DNA of 64,000 nucleotides from Halorussus sp. MSC15.2 (GCF_010747475.1 NZ_VSLZ01000002.1:124001-188000), one strand, 5' to 3'; shown: positions 55,101-63,995, numbered from the stretch's first letter. The notes: a model not told the origin generated them from the letters alone. Program-made: numbers and translations.

Positions 55101-55484
55101 CTGATGGACCGGGGGGCGATGCCGAAGACGATAACCGCGACAGAGGGCGAAGGCCGGTTCGTGATTCGCCTCCCGCAGAGCGCGGACGTGCGGACGTTCG
55201 TGGACCTGTTCGAGGACTACTACGACGACGTGGACTTGGTCGCTCGACGGGAACACGACGAACCGGTGATGACCCGGCAGGACTTCGAGTCCGAACTCGA
55301 CGAACGACTCACCGAACGACAGGCAGAAGTGCTCCGGACCGCGTTCTTCAGCGGGTTCTTCGAGTGGCCCCGCGAGAGCACGGCCGAGGAGATAGCCGAG
55401 GCGCTCGGGGTGTCCCAACCGACCGTGAGCAGGCACATTCGGGGTGCCGAGCGCACGCTGTTCGGTCTCCTGTTCGAGGAGTAG
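52179..55484 (+). CDS. multi-PAS/GAF sensor with bacterioopsin-activator (HTH_10) output
   Basis: 1101 residues. Order: receiver-like N-terminus (about 1-85), PAS 1 (FYALAEELSDGVIVIDTDSV onward, about 130-255), GAF 1 (about 270-430), PAS 2 (MLDAVGDGVYALDADSQFVA, about 430-545), GAF 2 (about 550-700), a coiled coil, and GAF 3 (about 730-880). A Bat-type beta domain (about 885-1030) and a C-terminal HTH_10 with LTERQAEVLRTAFFSGFFEW and IAEALGVSQPTVSRHIRGAE complete it. It senses a small ligand, light or redox change and binds DNA directly. The target is unknown; the dyad at 55511-55552, just after it, is a candidate site. Confidence 0.92.
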   Translation: MSGRVRVLYVTPRRVVGRLLESLFAAERPDVSFSFVTGVDAARTAVRAERIDRVVLDPAVGGPESASELRRENSDVRVTTIANTGVGRPPDGTGGQLPRGEPDPVRALSRRIEDAAAPGAVTDGGVETDHFYALAEELSDGVIVIDTDSVVQFANPAVEEIFGYSPDELVGESLTKLMSDDLAERHREGIESYLRDGERHVDWNYLELTGRHRDGSDVVLSVSFSEHAVDDEVLFTGVVRDISDRKRRESELHDRIRQQRALSTFSRHALGDEPLDDLMDEAVELVAEALGQEYAGVLEYRPDSDDLLTRAVAGWPDDIVDSAAIGTERDSQAGYTLLTEDPVVTEDLTTEERFSRDELLESADATGGISALIGSPDDPWGVLGSHDPEPQSYADHDVQFVQSMAHILATVIQRRERERRLERSEAMLDAVGDGVYALDADSQFVAVNDAYVELTGYDREELLGEHASKVTGPSLYEDSKQIQAALEGGEDVVTTEVTLPTADGESIPVEVRITPLALGDETGRVGVVRDVSERKHREEKLTSLNEMFRSLADAETRTEICQCGVDTAVEVLGFPNAAVALYDDDANSLVPTVRRWDGEDIDDALLGSRAEGVAWQTFVESETKQYDELRSELDADAELQSALTVPLGKYGVFIAASPDRNAFDATDRSLADMLSSNLRSAFDRSEREETLREQRNDLQAKNRELERVNRLNSVIREITKALTQASSKEDVMQAVCSRLTESGPYRFAWFGTHDTATDEVRPEAWAGVEEGYLDTIDVNADSDEPEGRGPSGRAIRTREIQVQNDLLGDPPFDPWREQALKRGYRSSASVPVVYGGTLRGVLNLYAGEPGIFDELERAVLSELGETIGYALNALEQKQALVSERSVELDFRIRGTGNPILEFVDQTDAEFEFENAVQRSDGRLHVFFTIRDRSPEETLEFLRNIPWIESVRLVTERDDEYLYECALSDRSFLRSLMDRGAMPKTITATEGEGRFVIRLPQSADVRTFVDLFEDYYDDVDLVARREHDEPVMTRQDFESELDERLTERQAEVLRTAFFSGFFEWPRESTAEEIAEALGVSQPTVSRHIRGAERTLFGLLFEE

Positions 55485-55510
55485 CCAGTCGGCGATTCCT
55501 CCGCCCGATT

Positions 55511-55552
55511 TAGATGTATACCCCCCGGAACGAGAGACCGATTATACATCTA
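55511..55552. promoter_or_regulatory. 10-bp perfect inverted repeat, possible operator
   Basis: TAGATGTATA (55511-55520) and TATACATCTA (55543-55552) are exact reverse complements with a 22-bp spacer. They lie between the end of the Bat-type regulator gene and the HalOD1 gene, about 45 bases before its ATG. The spacing of centres (32 bp, about three helix turns) fits two half-sites on one face of DNA. Confidence 0.45.
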
Positions 55553-55596
55553 TCGCTAACTGGTATCCCCGACGCACCCCACTGAACGAGTATAGA

Positions 55597-55926
55597 ATGA
55601 GTCAGAGTGTAAGTGGGGATACCCTCGAGAAGTGTTCGACCAGCCACCGCGTCATCACCGCCGTCGCCGAAGAGACCGGCAACGACCCGACCGAGGTGGG
55701 ACCGCTGTACCACGTCATCGACCCGGACGCACTCGACCGCCTGTTCACCGCGACCGGTGCCGGCGGACGAAATCGGGGTCACGTGGAGTTCACCTTCGCG
55801 GGGTGCGACGTGGTCGTACACGGGAACGGCGAGGTCGAGGTTTCCGAGCGCGACGCGACGACCGAACTCGACGACGGGAGCGAGGACGTTCACCGTCTCG
55901 GAACCGATTTCGAAGATAGCTCCTGA
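55597..55926 (+). CDS. HalOD1 output domain protein
   Basis: 109 residues from ATG 55597. SHRVITAVAEETGNDPTEVG, PLYHVIDPDALDRLFT and RGHVEFTFAGCDVVVHGNGE are the HalOD1 pattern, a small haloarchaeal domain found alone or at the end of signalling proteins. It follows the Bat-type regulator on the same strand and may act in the same pathway. Its role is not known. Confidence 0.85.
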   Translation: MSQSVSGDTLEKCSTSHRVITAVAEETGNDPTEVGPLYHVIDPDALDRLFTATGAGGRNRGHVEFTFAGCDVVVHGNGEVEVSERDATTELDDGSEDVHRLGTDFEDSS

Positions 55927-56036
55927 GTCACTCCCGACGATGACGGACGAGCGACACCGAAGACAGAGGGCCGATGCAACGTAGTTGTGATTCGTCTCGA
56001 ACCACGACCGACGAGCGACCGAGTGACGCCGACGCT

Positions 56037-56195
56037 ATGAGCGACGAGTGTGCCCGATGCGGTGCCGTCGTCCCCTCCGGGGAGTGGCATCCGGTCAAGA
56101 CCGTCCGCGACGACGAGGGGCGGGTCGTGATTCACGACTTCTGTTGCGAGGCGTGTCGTTCGGCGTGGCTCGCCGAGCGGAACGCCGACGACTGA
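56037..56195 (+). CDS. small zinc-ribbon protein (DUF7576-like)
   Basis: 52 residues from ATG 56037. CARCGAVVPSGEWHPVKTV and then FCCEACRSAWLAERN form two CxxC pairs about 30 residues apart, a single zinc ribbon of the TRASH/MYM-like kind. The EWHPV segment between is characteristic of small haloarchaeal zinc proteins that I recall as DUF7576; unverified. These may bind nucleic acid or protein partners. Confidence 0.75.
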   Translation: MSDECARCGAVVPSGEWHPVKTVRDDEGRVVIHDFCCEACRSAWLAERNADD

Positions 56196-56401
56196 CGGGA
56201 CGGACGACGAATCGTTCTCCGTGACCGAGACCGATTCTCGTGATGCTAACTATTCGTCGTATTGGTGACCGTTCTTCGTGAATCAGGGTCTCCAGAACGC
56301 TGTCGGCTGCTTTTCGCAGTGCGTGACGGTACTCCTCGTTGACCCGGGCCGCCAGTCCGTCGAGAGTCGGTCGCCCGCAGTGATTCGATGCAGCGGTCGC
56401 C

Positions 56402-58768
56402 TCAGAGGTCCGACTGGTTGACGCGATATATCTTCACGTCGCCTTCGTCGAACGCGGGTTCGATACCCGGATACTGCCCGAACTGGAGGTTCTCGTCGGC
56501 GTACTGCTCGCGGGCGCGGGGACCGACGTAGATGTACTTCACGTCGTGTTTCCGGAGCAGTTCGGCCCGGTCGGCCCACGTTCCGGTGTAGATGAGGTCC
56601 ACCGTCTCGGCGCGGAACTTCGCAGTGTCGTGGCCGCGGTAGATACCCTCGTGGTAGACCCACCCGATGACCGTCGGCAGGCCGGTCAGCGACGAGGCGG
56701 GACTGCTCCACGCGTACACCTCGCGACCGGGCGGCGAGACGATGTGCGGTTGACCCTCCTTGTCGTCGAGCCACGCGATAGCGGCGGCCTCACCGGGGTG
56801 GTGGTCCTCGACGTACGCCTTCCCGGCCAGCGTAGGGTCGTCGGTCCGGTGCTGGTCGGCGGTGAAGTGACCGCCCAGCGCGAATCCGCCGTAGAGCGCG
56901 GTCGAAGCCACGAGGACCGCCGCCAGCGCGCCCATGACCTGCGAGCGCTCGATGCCGACGCCGGGGAGCGTCCAGTCGGTCGGTCCCGTCGACGCGACGA
57001 GCGCCGCCAGCGCGGTCCCCGCGGCGGTCGCCCAGAGGACCCACACCTGCATGTACACCTTGAAGACCGTGTTGAACCGACCGCCAGCGGCGCTGTCTTT
57101 CACGTAGACGAACTCGACCAGCGTGACGAGTCCGGCCCCCGCCACCAGCAGGACCGTCTCGTAGCCGACACCGCCCTCGGCCTCGGCGACGTCGCCGATT
57201 GTCCGGAGCAGTACCCATCCGACAACCAGCAGGGGGACGACCAGTACCAGCACCGCGTAGTTCATCGCCCACGCGGCCGCGGCCAGCGCCGCGGCCAACA
57301 GTCCGAACCGAACGCCGTCCACGTCGAACGCCGCGCGCGCTCTGGGCCAGAGGTAGGCCGCGAACACGACGAGGAACGCCCCGTGGACGAGCAGGAGACC
57401 GACCGCACTGGCGGGGTCCGGGAGGAAGGCGATACTCCGGTTACCGGTCGAGCGCAGGAGGATGCCGAAGACGAACGGTGCGACCCACGCGACCGCCACG
57501 ACGGCGACGACGGCGGTGGCGGCGAACGAACCGGCGATTCGGCGGGTCTCGGTGAGCACTCGAACCGTCGCCCCGGACGCGGTACCGCCGCCGTCGGCGA
57601 CCGGCTCGGCCGCGTCGTCGGTCGCGACGCCGGGGAACAGCGTCACGGGGTCGGCGGGCGAGAACACGAGCGCGAGCCACACCACGCCGAGTCCGGTCGG
57701 AAAGCTCCAGACGTTGACGAGTCCGAGCAGGCCGACCGTGACCGGGAGGACGCCGAACGCGAGGGCGCGTCGTCGCCGGAGCGCGCCGGGACCGGACTGG
57801 TAGTAGGCGAATCCGAGCGCGGCGACCAACAGCAGGAACGGCGTGCTGACCATGTGAGCGTGGAGGTCGCCGTTGACGAACGAGAACAGCGGAAACTCGT
57901 TGATTGTTCCCGGTATCACCCGGCTCGGTCCCCAGTAGCCGAACGAGTCCAGCCCTTCGGTCACGAGTTCGCCCGAGGTCGATTCCGCGATGGGTCGGGC
58001 AACCCAGTCGGCGACCCCCTGTGCTATCGAGTCAGGGAGGAGCCAGACGAGACCCGTCACCGCCGTGACGAGGTTGGCCGCGAACCCGACGAAGAACGCC
58101 CCGAACGCGCCCGCGGTCCGGCGCGGGACGCCGCGAGCGTCGGCCATCGCTCCGGCGAGTCCGTAGGCCGCGGTGACGAGCGTGGCGTAGAACCCCGACA
58201 GCGCGAGGTTGTAGGCGAACTCGCCCTCGGTACCCGTGAGTTGCGCGAGGACGGCCGTCGCGAGGTGGCCGCCGTAGTAATAGAGGACGTGTTCGCCAGC
58301 CCACCACATGTCCTCGGGCGGCAGCGCGTCGGCCCGTAACAGCGACTTGAGGATGCCGAAGTCGAGGAACTTCTCGCCGCCGCCGGGATGTATCGACGGG
58401 TCCACGGCCCGGACGGCGACGAGGAGTGCGAACGCAATACCGAATACTATCATCGTTTCCGCGTACGCGCGCGGACGGATTCCGGTTCCGCGGTGAGCGT
58501 CGCGGTCGGGCCGTAGCGACCGGTCGCTCCAGAGAAGCAACCCCGAAATCCCGGCGACGACTGCGACCGCGAGGAACGCGGTCCACCGGCCGAACGCGAC
58601 GTGCCCCACCCAGTAGGCGACGGTGGTCGTGACGACCAGCGCGACCGGGAGGGCGAAGGCCGCGCCCCGGTCGGGGAACCTCGGGAACAGTCGGGCGGCG
58701 AGCGGCAGCGTGACGAACGCGAGCGCCTGAAAGACGGCGAACCACAGCAGGACGAGCGCGTACTCCAT
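56402..58768 (-). CDS. DUF2298 polytopic membrane protein
   Basis: 788 residues from the MEYALVLLWFAVFQALAFVT start at about 58768. There are roughly 18 helices in two halves. Conserved loops include VRAVDPSIHPGGGEKFLDFG, EDMWWAGEHVLYYYGGHLAT and NEFPLFSFVNGDLHAHMVST. The second half has FVYVKDSAAGGRFNTVFKVY and ends in a short soluble tail. DUF2298 (TIGR03662-like) proteins resemble GT39-type glycosyltransferases and are often found with TIGR03663/Agl23 proteins, one of which is at 28.9-30.6 kb. Function is unproven. Confidence 0.85.
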   Translation of the reverse strand: MEYALVLLWFAVFQALAFVTLPLAARLFPRFPDRGAAFALPVALVVTTTVAYWVGHVAFGRWTAFLAVAVVAGISGLLLWSDRSLRPDRDAHRGTGIRPRAYAETMIVFGIAFALLVAVRAVDPSIHPGGGEKFLDFGILKSLLRADALPPEDMWWAGEHVLYYYGGHLATAVLAQLTGTEGEFAYNLALSGFYATLVTAAYGLAGAMADARGVPRRTAGAFGAFFVGFAANLVTAVTGLVWLLPDSIAQGVADWVARPIAESTSGELVTEGLDSFGYWGPSRVIPGTINEFPLFSFVNGDLHAHMVSTPFLLLVAALGFAYYQSGPGALRRRRALAFGVLPVTVGLLGLVNVWSFPTGLGVVWLALVFSPADPVTLFPGVATDDAAEPVADGGGTASGATVRVLTETRRIAGSFAATAVVAVVAVAWVAPFVFGILLRSTGNRSIAFLPDPASAVGLLLVHGAFLVVFAAYLWPRARAAFDVDGVRFGLLAAALAAAAWAMNYAVLVLVVPLLVVGWVLLRTIGDVAEAEGGVGYETVLLVAGAGLVTLVEFVYVKDSAAGGRFNTVFKVYMQVWVLWATAAGTALAALVASTGPTDWTLPGVGIERSQVMGALAAVLVASTALYGGFALGGHFTADQHRTDDPTLAGKAYVEDHHPGEAAAIAWLDDKEGQPHIVSPPGREVYAWSSPASSLTGLPTVIGWVYHEGIYRGHDTAKFRAETVDLIYTGTWADRAELLRKHDVKYIYVGPRAREQYADENLQFGQYPGIEPAFDEGDVKIYRVNQSDL

Positions 58769-59063
58769 TCGGTTTGTAGGCGTGCGACCGAGCGATAAAC
58801 CTCTTGGGGTTCGTACCAACCCCGATTCGGTAAGTCAGCGGGGTAAGGAGGGCGTACACTGCCGACTGTGGAAGAGCCACCCCGAGCGTTCCACGCGGTG
58901 CCACCGCTCCGGCACGACGAAGAGATGCCGACGCGACGCCGCATCCTTCCCCCGAAGTTACGCCCCCGAAAACACCGTCCACAACGAACCTCGGCATCGG
59001 CATAAATTCACATACGGCGCAGGAATCACAATTCTTATCCGTGGGACGGCTCTACGAGATAGT

Positions 59064-59138
59064 AGCGGGATGGGATAGCCAGGAGATTCCGGCGGGCTCA
59101 TAACCCGCAGATCGGTAGTTCAAATCTACCTCCCGCTA
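59064..59138 (+). tRNA. initiator tRNA-Met (anticodon CAT)
   Basis: 75 bases. The acceptor AGCGGGA/TCCCGCT with A1-U72 at its end is an initiator mark. The anticodon stem GCGGG/CCCGC has the three G-C pairs of initiators, loop CTCATAA, anticodon CAT. The T arm is GGTAG-TTCAAAT-CTACC and the discriminator A. The upstream aattcttatccg near 59030 is the likely promoter. Confidence 0.95.
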
Positions 59139-59591
59139 TGTTTCGCCGAACGTAATTCTACGGTCCATTTCTCACTCGGTCGAGTCGTAAATCCGCCAAA
59201 CCGGCACCGAGTAGATTCGAACGATACACGCGCAGCACAGCGAGTATCTTCTGCGTAGTTCGAATCCACTTCGTGAAAGCGTAACCGACGAAAGGCTCCG
59301 TTTCCGATTCCGGTTTGTGCCCGAGAGTACTGCAGATTATATATTCTACCTCCGGTTGCATAGCCAACAGTATATTTAATTCACCGGTGGTATGGTTATG
59401 AAATTTCGATGGTGCGTCGAACCGGACCTGACGGTGCGGAAAACGGGGAATCGTCGCCCGTGGACTCCGATTCGCAGCAGGGACTCTTACAATTACTTTT
59501 GTTCAATCTCGTCCGAGCAGCCGTTGCGCACTCGCGCGCCGCGTCCGGTGCGGCCACGCATTTATAGAACGTCGCGAGCTACTAGGGTACG
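59139..59591. other. AT-rich stretch after tRNA-Met, with T-arm-like pieces
   Basis: It is less GC-rich than its surroundings. T-arm-like words occur at 59256-59270 (gtagttcgaatccac, same strand) and near 59210-59225 (gtagattcgaacgata, opposite sense), resembling ggtagttcaaatctacc of the tRNA. No integrase or clear gene is seen except the doubtful small frame at 59409. It may be an old integration scar. Confidence 0.35.
59409..59567 (+). CDS. doubtful small protein (52 aa)
   Basis: From ATG 59409 the frame reads MVRRTGPDGAENGESSPVDS, then DSQQGLLQLLLFNLVRAAVA and a short tail: an acidic start and one amphipathic helix. A strong TATA-like tatatttaat lies at 59372-59381, about 28-37 bases upstream. 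An alternative ATG at 59398 opens another frame of about 65 residues with less haloarchaeal codon use. It may be a true small gene or chance. Confidence 0.3.
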   Translation: MVRRTGPDGAENGESSPVDSDSQQGLLQLLLFNLVRAAVAHSRAASGAATHL

Positions 59592-60284
59592 ATGACGTCC
59601 GTACTGTTCGTAGTGAGCGAGGAAGGGTACTGGGGCGAAGAGTGCGTGGACCCGCTAGAGACGCTCTCGGAAACGGAAGCTAGCGTGGACGTGGCGACCC
59701 CGAGCGGGGGTAAACCCGTCGTGGACGACCGGTCCATCGACCCAGAGAACGTGGGCGAGGAGACTGCCGAGTGGGTCAAAGATGTCCACGCCAACGACCA
59801 GCGACTACAGAACCCGATGCCGATAGCCAACGCCGACGCGGACCAGTACGACGCCGTGGTGTTCCCGGGCGGACACGGCACCGAGTGGGACGTGAATCAG
59901 GACAAACACGCTCGTCAACTGCTCCGCGAGACCGTCGAGGGCGACGGCGGGAAGGCGTTGGTCCTGTGTCACGCGGTGGGGCTGCTCGCGTTCACCCGTG
60001 ACAGTGACGGTGACTTTCTGGTAGACGGGAGAGACGTGACCGGCTTCCCCAACGAGTGGGAGGAGGGAATCGTGGACGACCACGACCGGATGCCAGACGG
60101 CCGAAAGCTCCCGTATTGGGTCGAAGACGAGGTGAAAGCCGCGGGCGGGAACTGGGACGCCGAACTCGACGCCGACGAGAGCGTCACCGTGGACGGAGAC
60201 CTGCTCACCGCAAGAGGGCCAGAATCGTCACACGCAGGCGCGACGGCGCTCGTCGAAGCGCTCGGAGTCACCAGAACCGCGTAG
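59592..60284 (+). CDS. DJ-1/PfpI family protein (Hsp31-like)
   Basis: 230 residues. VLFVVSEEGYWGEECVDPLE, YDAVVFPGGHGTEWDVN and GGKALVLCHAVGLLAFTRDS show the nucleophile elbow (Cys in LCHAVG) and the family Glu near the start (EECVDP). GFPNEWEEGIVDDHDRMPDG and LPYWVEDEVKAAGG are as in the class I Hsp31-like glyoxalase/chaperone group. It probably acts as a deglycase or glyoxalase against methylglyoxal. Confidence 0.85.
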   Translation: MTSVLFVVSEEGYWGEECVDPLETLSETEASVDVATPSGGKPVVDDRSIDPENVGEETAEWVKDVHANDQRLQNPMPIANADADQYDAVVFPGGHGTEWDVNQDKHARQLLRETVEGDGGKALVLCHAVGLLAFTRDSDGDFLVDGRDVTGFPNEWEEGIVDDHDRMPDGRKLPYWVEDEVKAAGGNWDAELDADESVTVDGDLLTARGPESSHAGATALVEALGVTRTA

Positions 60285-60337
60285 CACCGAAAGCACACTT
60301 TTATCAGTTTCGTCTCCCCACTGATACGCTAAGAGAG

Positions 60338-60616
60338 ATGGCGTTAGACACTCGCGGCGTGTTCGCAATCATCGCTGGTCTCCTGATGACGGCGGCGCTC
60401 CTCGCCGCACGAACCGAGAGACGGCTACTCGGTACGTGGATAATGACGCTCGGGTTCGCCGTCGCCTTGCTGTGGTCGGTGATGAGCATCTTCTGGGCGC
60501 AGTCGAACCCGAGCGCACTCACGCCGAAACTCTGGATAACGATGGCGTCGATGGCGGCGGCCTCTACCGTCTACTTCGGCTACATGGGTCTCCACGGTGA
60601 GGGGTTAGGGGAGTAG
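60338..60616 (+). CDS. small membrane protein, three helices
   Basis: 92 residues from ATG 60338: GVFAIIAGLLMTAALLAART, GTWIMTLGFAVALLWSVMSI and KLWITMASMAAASTVYFGYM are three hydrophobic segments. It is preceded by acttttatcag about 40 bases upstream. It has no known motif. It may share a transcript region with the DJ-1 gene 53 bases before it. Confidence 0.65.
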   Translation: MALDTRGVFAIIAGLLMTAALLAARTERRLLGTWIMTLGFAVALLWSVMSIFWAQSNPSALTPKLWITMASMAAASTVYFGYMGLHGEGLGE

Positions 60617-60730
60617 TACGACGGTTCAAGCTCCGCGTACCGATGGAATCGCCCGACTGAATCGCCCACTTCAGCCTCCGTTACTCCGTTTCCCGCTTCG
60701 TTATCGATTGTTCATACGGTAATCAGTAGA

Positions 60731-60736
60731 TTTAAA
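60731..60736 (+). promoter_or_regulatory. TATA box of the dipeptide transporter operon
   Basis: tttaaa lies exactly 25 bases before ATG 60761, the usual spacing for a leaderless haloarchaeal transcript. It decides that start over the ATG at 60740, which would lie upstream of the transcription start. Confidence 0.55.
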
Positions 60737-60760
60737 TGCATGATTGCATACCAATGTGGT

Positions 60761-62824
60761 ATGCCACACCGGCGCAACCGATCGGATGGTGCGAACGATA
60801 GCCGACGAAAGTTCCTGAAAGCGAGTGGTGCTGGTGCCGTCGCCCTCTCTCTTGCAGGCTGTAGCGGTGGCGGTGACCAGACGACTACGGCCGACTCCAC
60901 GACCGAAGAGACGACGAATTCCGAACCGAAAACGGTCACGGGGTCCTCCGAGGATATCCCGCAAGGTGGGACGCTCACCTACGGGATGTCCGCGAAACCT
61001 GACTCGTCGAACGTCCTCGTGGCGAGTTCGGTCTACTCCGGCGTCGCCCTGTTCCGCGTCTACGAGTCCGGCGTCGCCCTCGACCCCATCGCCAACGAGG
61101 TCAAACCGTGGGTCTTCAGCGACTGGACCATCGAGAAGTCCGACAAGCCGACCATCTACTTCAACATGCAGAAGGGGCTGAAGTGGAACGACGGCGAGGA
61201 CTTCACCAAGGAAGACGTCCTGTTCACGTTCCGTTACTGCATGGAGAACGTGCCGGGCCAGTACGCGAGTACCATCGAACCGATGGAGAGCATCAAGGAG
61301 TCCTCGAAGAGCGACTGGGACTTCGCCCTCAAACTCAACAAGCCAATCGGCTACTGGGAGTACGACACCCTCGGGACGCTTCCCCTGCTCCCCAAGCACA
61401 AGTGGGAAGGGAAGGACTTCAAGAAGTACGACCCGATGAAGGCCAACCCGGACCACGGTCCGGTCGGTCTCGGCCCGGGTCGGCTCACGAAGTTCCAGCC
61501 CGACACCTCGATGCAGCTCGTTCTCGACAACGAGCACTACTACGACACGCTCAGTCAACTCGACTGGCGGAAGGAACACGAACAGATAATCGCTGGCGGG
61601 CCGTTCCTCGACAAGGTCAACTTCAAGATTTACGGCAGCAAGACCGCGATGACCCAAGCGTTCCTGCAGGGCGAAATCGACACCCACTACGGGAGCATGA
61701 AGACCTCGAAGCTCTCGAAGGTCAAGAACAACGACGGGATGGGTCTCGTCAAGGGTATCGGGAGTGGCTTCTCCTACTTCGGGTTCAACGGTCGCCGCAA
61801 GCCGCTCGACGACGTCGCGTTCAAGCAGACGATGTCGTTCCTGTTCGACGAGTACTTCTGGATTCAACGGCTGCTCCAGAACAACGCCATCAAAGGCGAC
61901 TTCGCCCAGACGCCGGGGTATCCCGCACCGCGTCCGGACTACCAGTTCGCCAGCGAGGACGAGATGCTGACCCATCCGGCTACCAACGCCTTCGACTTCC
62001 GGTCGGCAGAGGCGGCGGTGCCCGACGTGGAGGCTATCCGCAAGTTCATCACCGACGGAAAAGTCATCGACGGCTCCTCGGGAACGTACGCCGGCAAGGA
62101 CTACCCCGGCAGCCTCTCGGGCATCAAAGCCAGCCAGTCGGAAGCGAAGTACGACTACACCTTCGGGAAGGTCAAATCGTCGGTCCTCAAGGACCACCAG
62201 AGCGCCGACAAGGAGATTCGCGTGGACGGCAAGACCATCCCCGAGGTCATGGACGGCGAACCGATTACCATCTTCATCGACCCGCCGAAGAAGACGCCGA
62301 AGGAGGCGAAGGCCATCCAGCGCTGGACGGACAACCTGAAGACCGTCGGTATCCCGGTGAAGACCCAGACGCTGTCGTTCAACACCATGCTGTCGAAGGT
62401 GTACCAGCAGGAGGACTTCGACATCTACCCGATGGGCTGGGGCGGCACCGGTCCGTTCGGCAGTTCCGCCTACGCCTTCTTCCACTCGGACAACGCCGAC
62501 GACCTCTCGAAGAAGGACCACAAATCGGACAAACTCAACGTCGAATCGACGCTGTACAACGCGGTCGGATACGGTCTCTCCGGCGGCAGTGCCGACAAAC
62601 TGCTCTCGGACGCGCGGACCGAACTGAACCCCGACAAGCGTGACAAACTCAGCGCGAAGGCCCTAGAGCGCATCTACCTCGACATGCCGTACTTCCTCAT
62701 GGACTACGAGAAGATGAAGTGGCCGGTCAACACCGAGAAGTTCGGCGGATTCATCGACGGACTCGTGGACCCGCCGTACGCGAGTTTCGGCACCGCGCTG
62801 AACAACATCCACCTGAAGGAGTAG
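60761..62824 (+). CDS. ABC transporter substrate-binding lipoprotein (oligopeptide type)
   Basis: 687 residues from ATG 60761. The N-terminus SRRKFLKASGAGAVALSLAG has a twin-arginine and a lipobox (LAGC), then a Thr/Ser-rich linker (GGGDQTTTADSTTEETT). The body is an SBP_bac_5 fold: GLKWNDGEDFTKEDVLFTFR, PLDDVAFKQTMSFLFDEYFW and YQQEDFDIYPMGWGGTGPFG. It captures oligopeptides, dipeptides or other nutrients outside the cell. The permease follows after about 180 bases. Confidence 0.9.
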   Translation: MPHRRNRSDGANDSRRKFLKASGAGAVALSLAGCSGGGDQTTTADSTTEETTNSEPKTVTGSSEDIPQGGTLTYGMSAKPDSSNVLVASSVYSGVALFRVYESGVALDPIANEVKPWVFSDWTIEKSDKPTIYFNMQKGLKWNDGEDFTKEDVLFTFRYCMENVPGQYASTIEPMESIKESSKSDWDFALKLNKPIGYWEYDTLGTLPLLPKHKWEGKDFKKYDPMKANPDHGPVGLGPGRLTKFQPDTSMQLVLDNEHYYDTLSQLDWRKEHEQIIAGGPFLDKVNFKIYGSKTAMTQAFLQGEIDTHYGSMKTSKLSKVKNNDGMGLVKGIGSGFSYFGFNGRRKPLDDVAFKQTMSFLFDEYFWIQRLLQNNAIKGDFAQTPGYPAPRPDYQFASEDEMLTHPATNAFDFRSAEAAVPDVEAIRKFITDGKVIDGSSGTYAGKDYPGSLSGIKASQSEAKYDYTFGKVKSSVLKDHQSADKEIRVDGKTIPEVMDGEPITIFIDPPKKTPKEAKAIQRWTDNLKTVGIPVKTQTLSFNTMLSKVYQQEDFDIYPMGWGGTGPFGSSAYAFFHSDNADDLSKKDHKSDKLNVESTLYNAVGYGLSGGSADKLLSDARTELNPDKRDKLSAKALERIYLDMPYFLMDYEKMKWPVNTEKFGGFIDGLVDPPYASFGTALNNIHLKE

Positions 62825-63005
62825 CGACCTCGGCTCTCCCTCTCGCGGCGTTTTCGTACGGGATGCACTCCTAGTAACTCGTCGGCCTGAGAGGGGTCCG
62901 TGACGTGCTAAATCATCACATTCATAACGAACCTGCTCCATGAACAGCACGTATTTGCCGGAGTCACAATCGAAAGAAGAAACCACAACGTAATCGAAGT
63001 AAACA

Positions 63006-63995
63006 ATGACACGAATTAGTGCAAGATACTTGGGCAAGCGATTGGTCGTGTCCTATCTGACCTTGCTTGTCATCATGTCGCTCCTCTTCGTCCTCATCAG
63101 GAGTATGCCGGGTTCGTTCATCGGTTCGATGATTACCCCGGAACTCGACCAGGACGACATCATGAGGCTGCGAGAGACTTGGGGCCTAAACGAACCGCTT
63201 TGGAGACAGTACGTCGATTTCATGATTAACTACCAGACCGGCCAGTTCGGACGGTCGCCGACGTACAAAGAGCCAGTTTGGGACATCATCATCCGACGGC
63301 TTCCGCGCACGATGATACTGTTCGGCAGCGCGTTCATCGTCCAGTTCATCGTCGGTCCGCTCGTCGGGATGTACCTCGGCTGGTGGCGTGGCACGCGGAA
63401 GGACAAGAGCATCTTCACGACGAGCCTCGCCGTCTACTCGATGCCGGCGTTCTGGATTTCGTGGTTGTTCATCTGGTTGTTCAACTACGAACTCGGCTGG
63501 TTACCGAGCACGTACATGTTCACCAAGTTCGCCAACTTCGAGTGGACGACGATGTCGATAATCGTGGACGTGCTCAAACACATCACCCTCCCGCTCGTCA
63601 GCATCGCGTTCGTCTCGTGGGTCGGTGCCATGTTGGTCATGCGACCCGCGATGAACAACGTGACCAGCGAGGATTACGTGTTCCTCGCGCAGGCGAAGGG
63701 ACTCAGCGAACGGACGGTCATGATAAAGCACGCCGCGCGAAACGCGTTAATTCCGGTCGCGACACAGGCTATTGTCGGACTCGCGTTCCTGCTCGACGGC
63801 AGTGTCATCATCGAGAACGTGTTCAGTTGGCCGGGTCTCGGGCAGGTCATCGTCACGTCGGTGCTGAGCAGAGACTACCCCGTCTCGCAGGCGGCGTTCT
63901 TCATGCTCGCCGTCCTCATCGTCGTCATGCGACTCGCGACGGACATCGCGTACACGTATCTCGACCCGCGCATCAAGTTCGGGGGTGATTCCTGA
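63006..63995 (+). CDS. ABC transporter permease, DppB type
   Basis: 329 residues, six helices. RYLGKRLVVSYLTLLVIMSL is the DppB start, and EDYVFLAQAKGLSERTVMIK the EAA coupling motif. NALIPVATQAIVGLAFLLDG and FSWPGLGQVIVTSVLSRDYP are typical. It pairs with the substrate-binding protein upstream. Its TGA overlaps the next ATG (63995-63997). Confidence 0.92.
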   Translation: MTRISARYLGKRLVVSYLTLLVIMSLLFVLIRSMPGSFIGSMITPELDQDDIMRLRETWGLNEPLWRQYVDFMINYQTGQFGRSPTYKEPVWDIIIRRLPRTMILFGSAFIVQFIVGPLVGMYLGWWRGTRKDKSIFTTSLAVYSMPAFWISWLFIWLFNYELGWLPSTYMFTKFANFEWTTMSIIVDVLKHITLPLVSIAFVSWVGAMLVMRPAMNNVTSEDYVFLAQAKGLSERTVMIKHAARNALIPVATQAIVGLAFLLDGSVIIENVFSWPGLGQVIVTSVLSRDYPVSQAAFFMLAVLIVVMRLATDIAYTYLDPRIKFGGDS

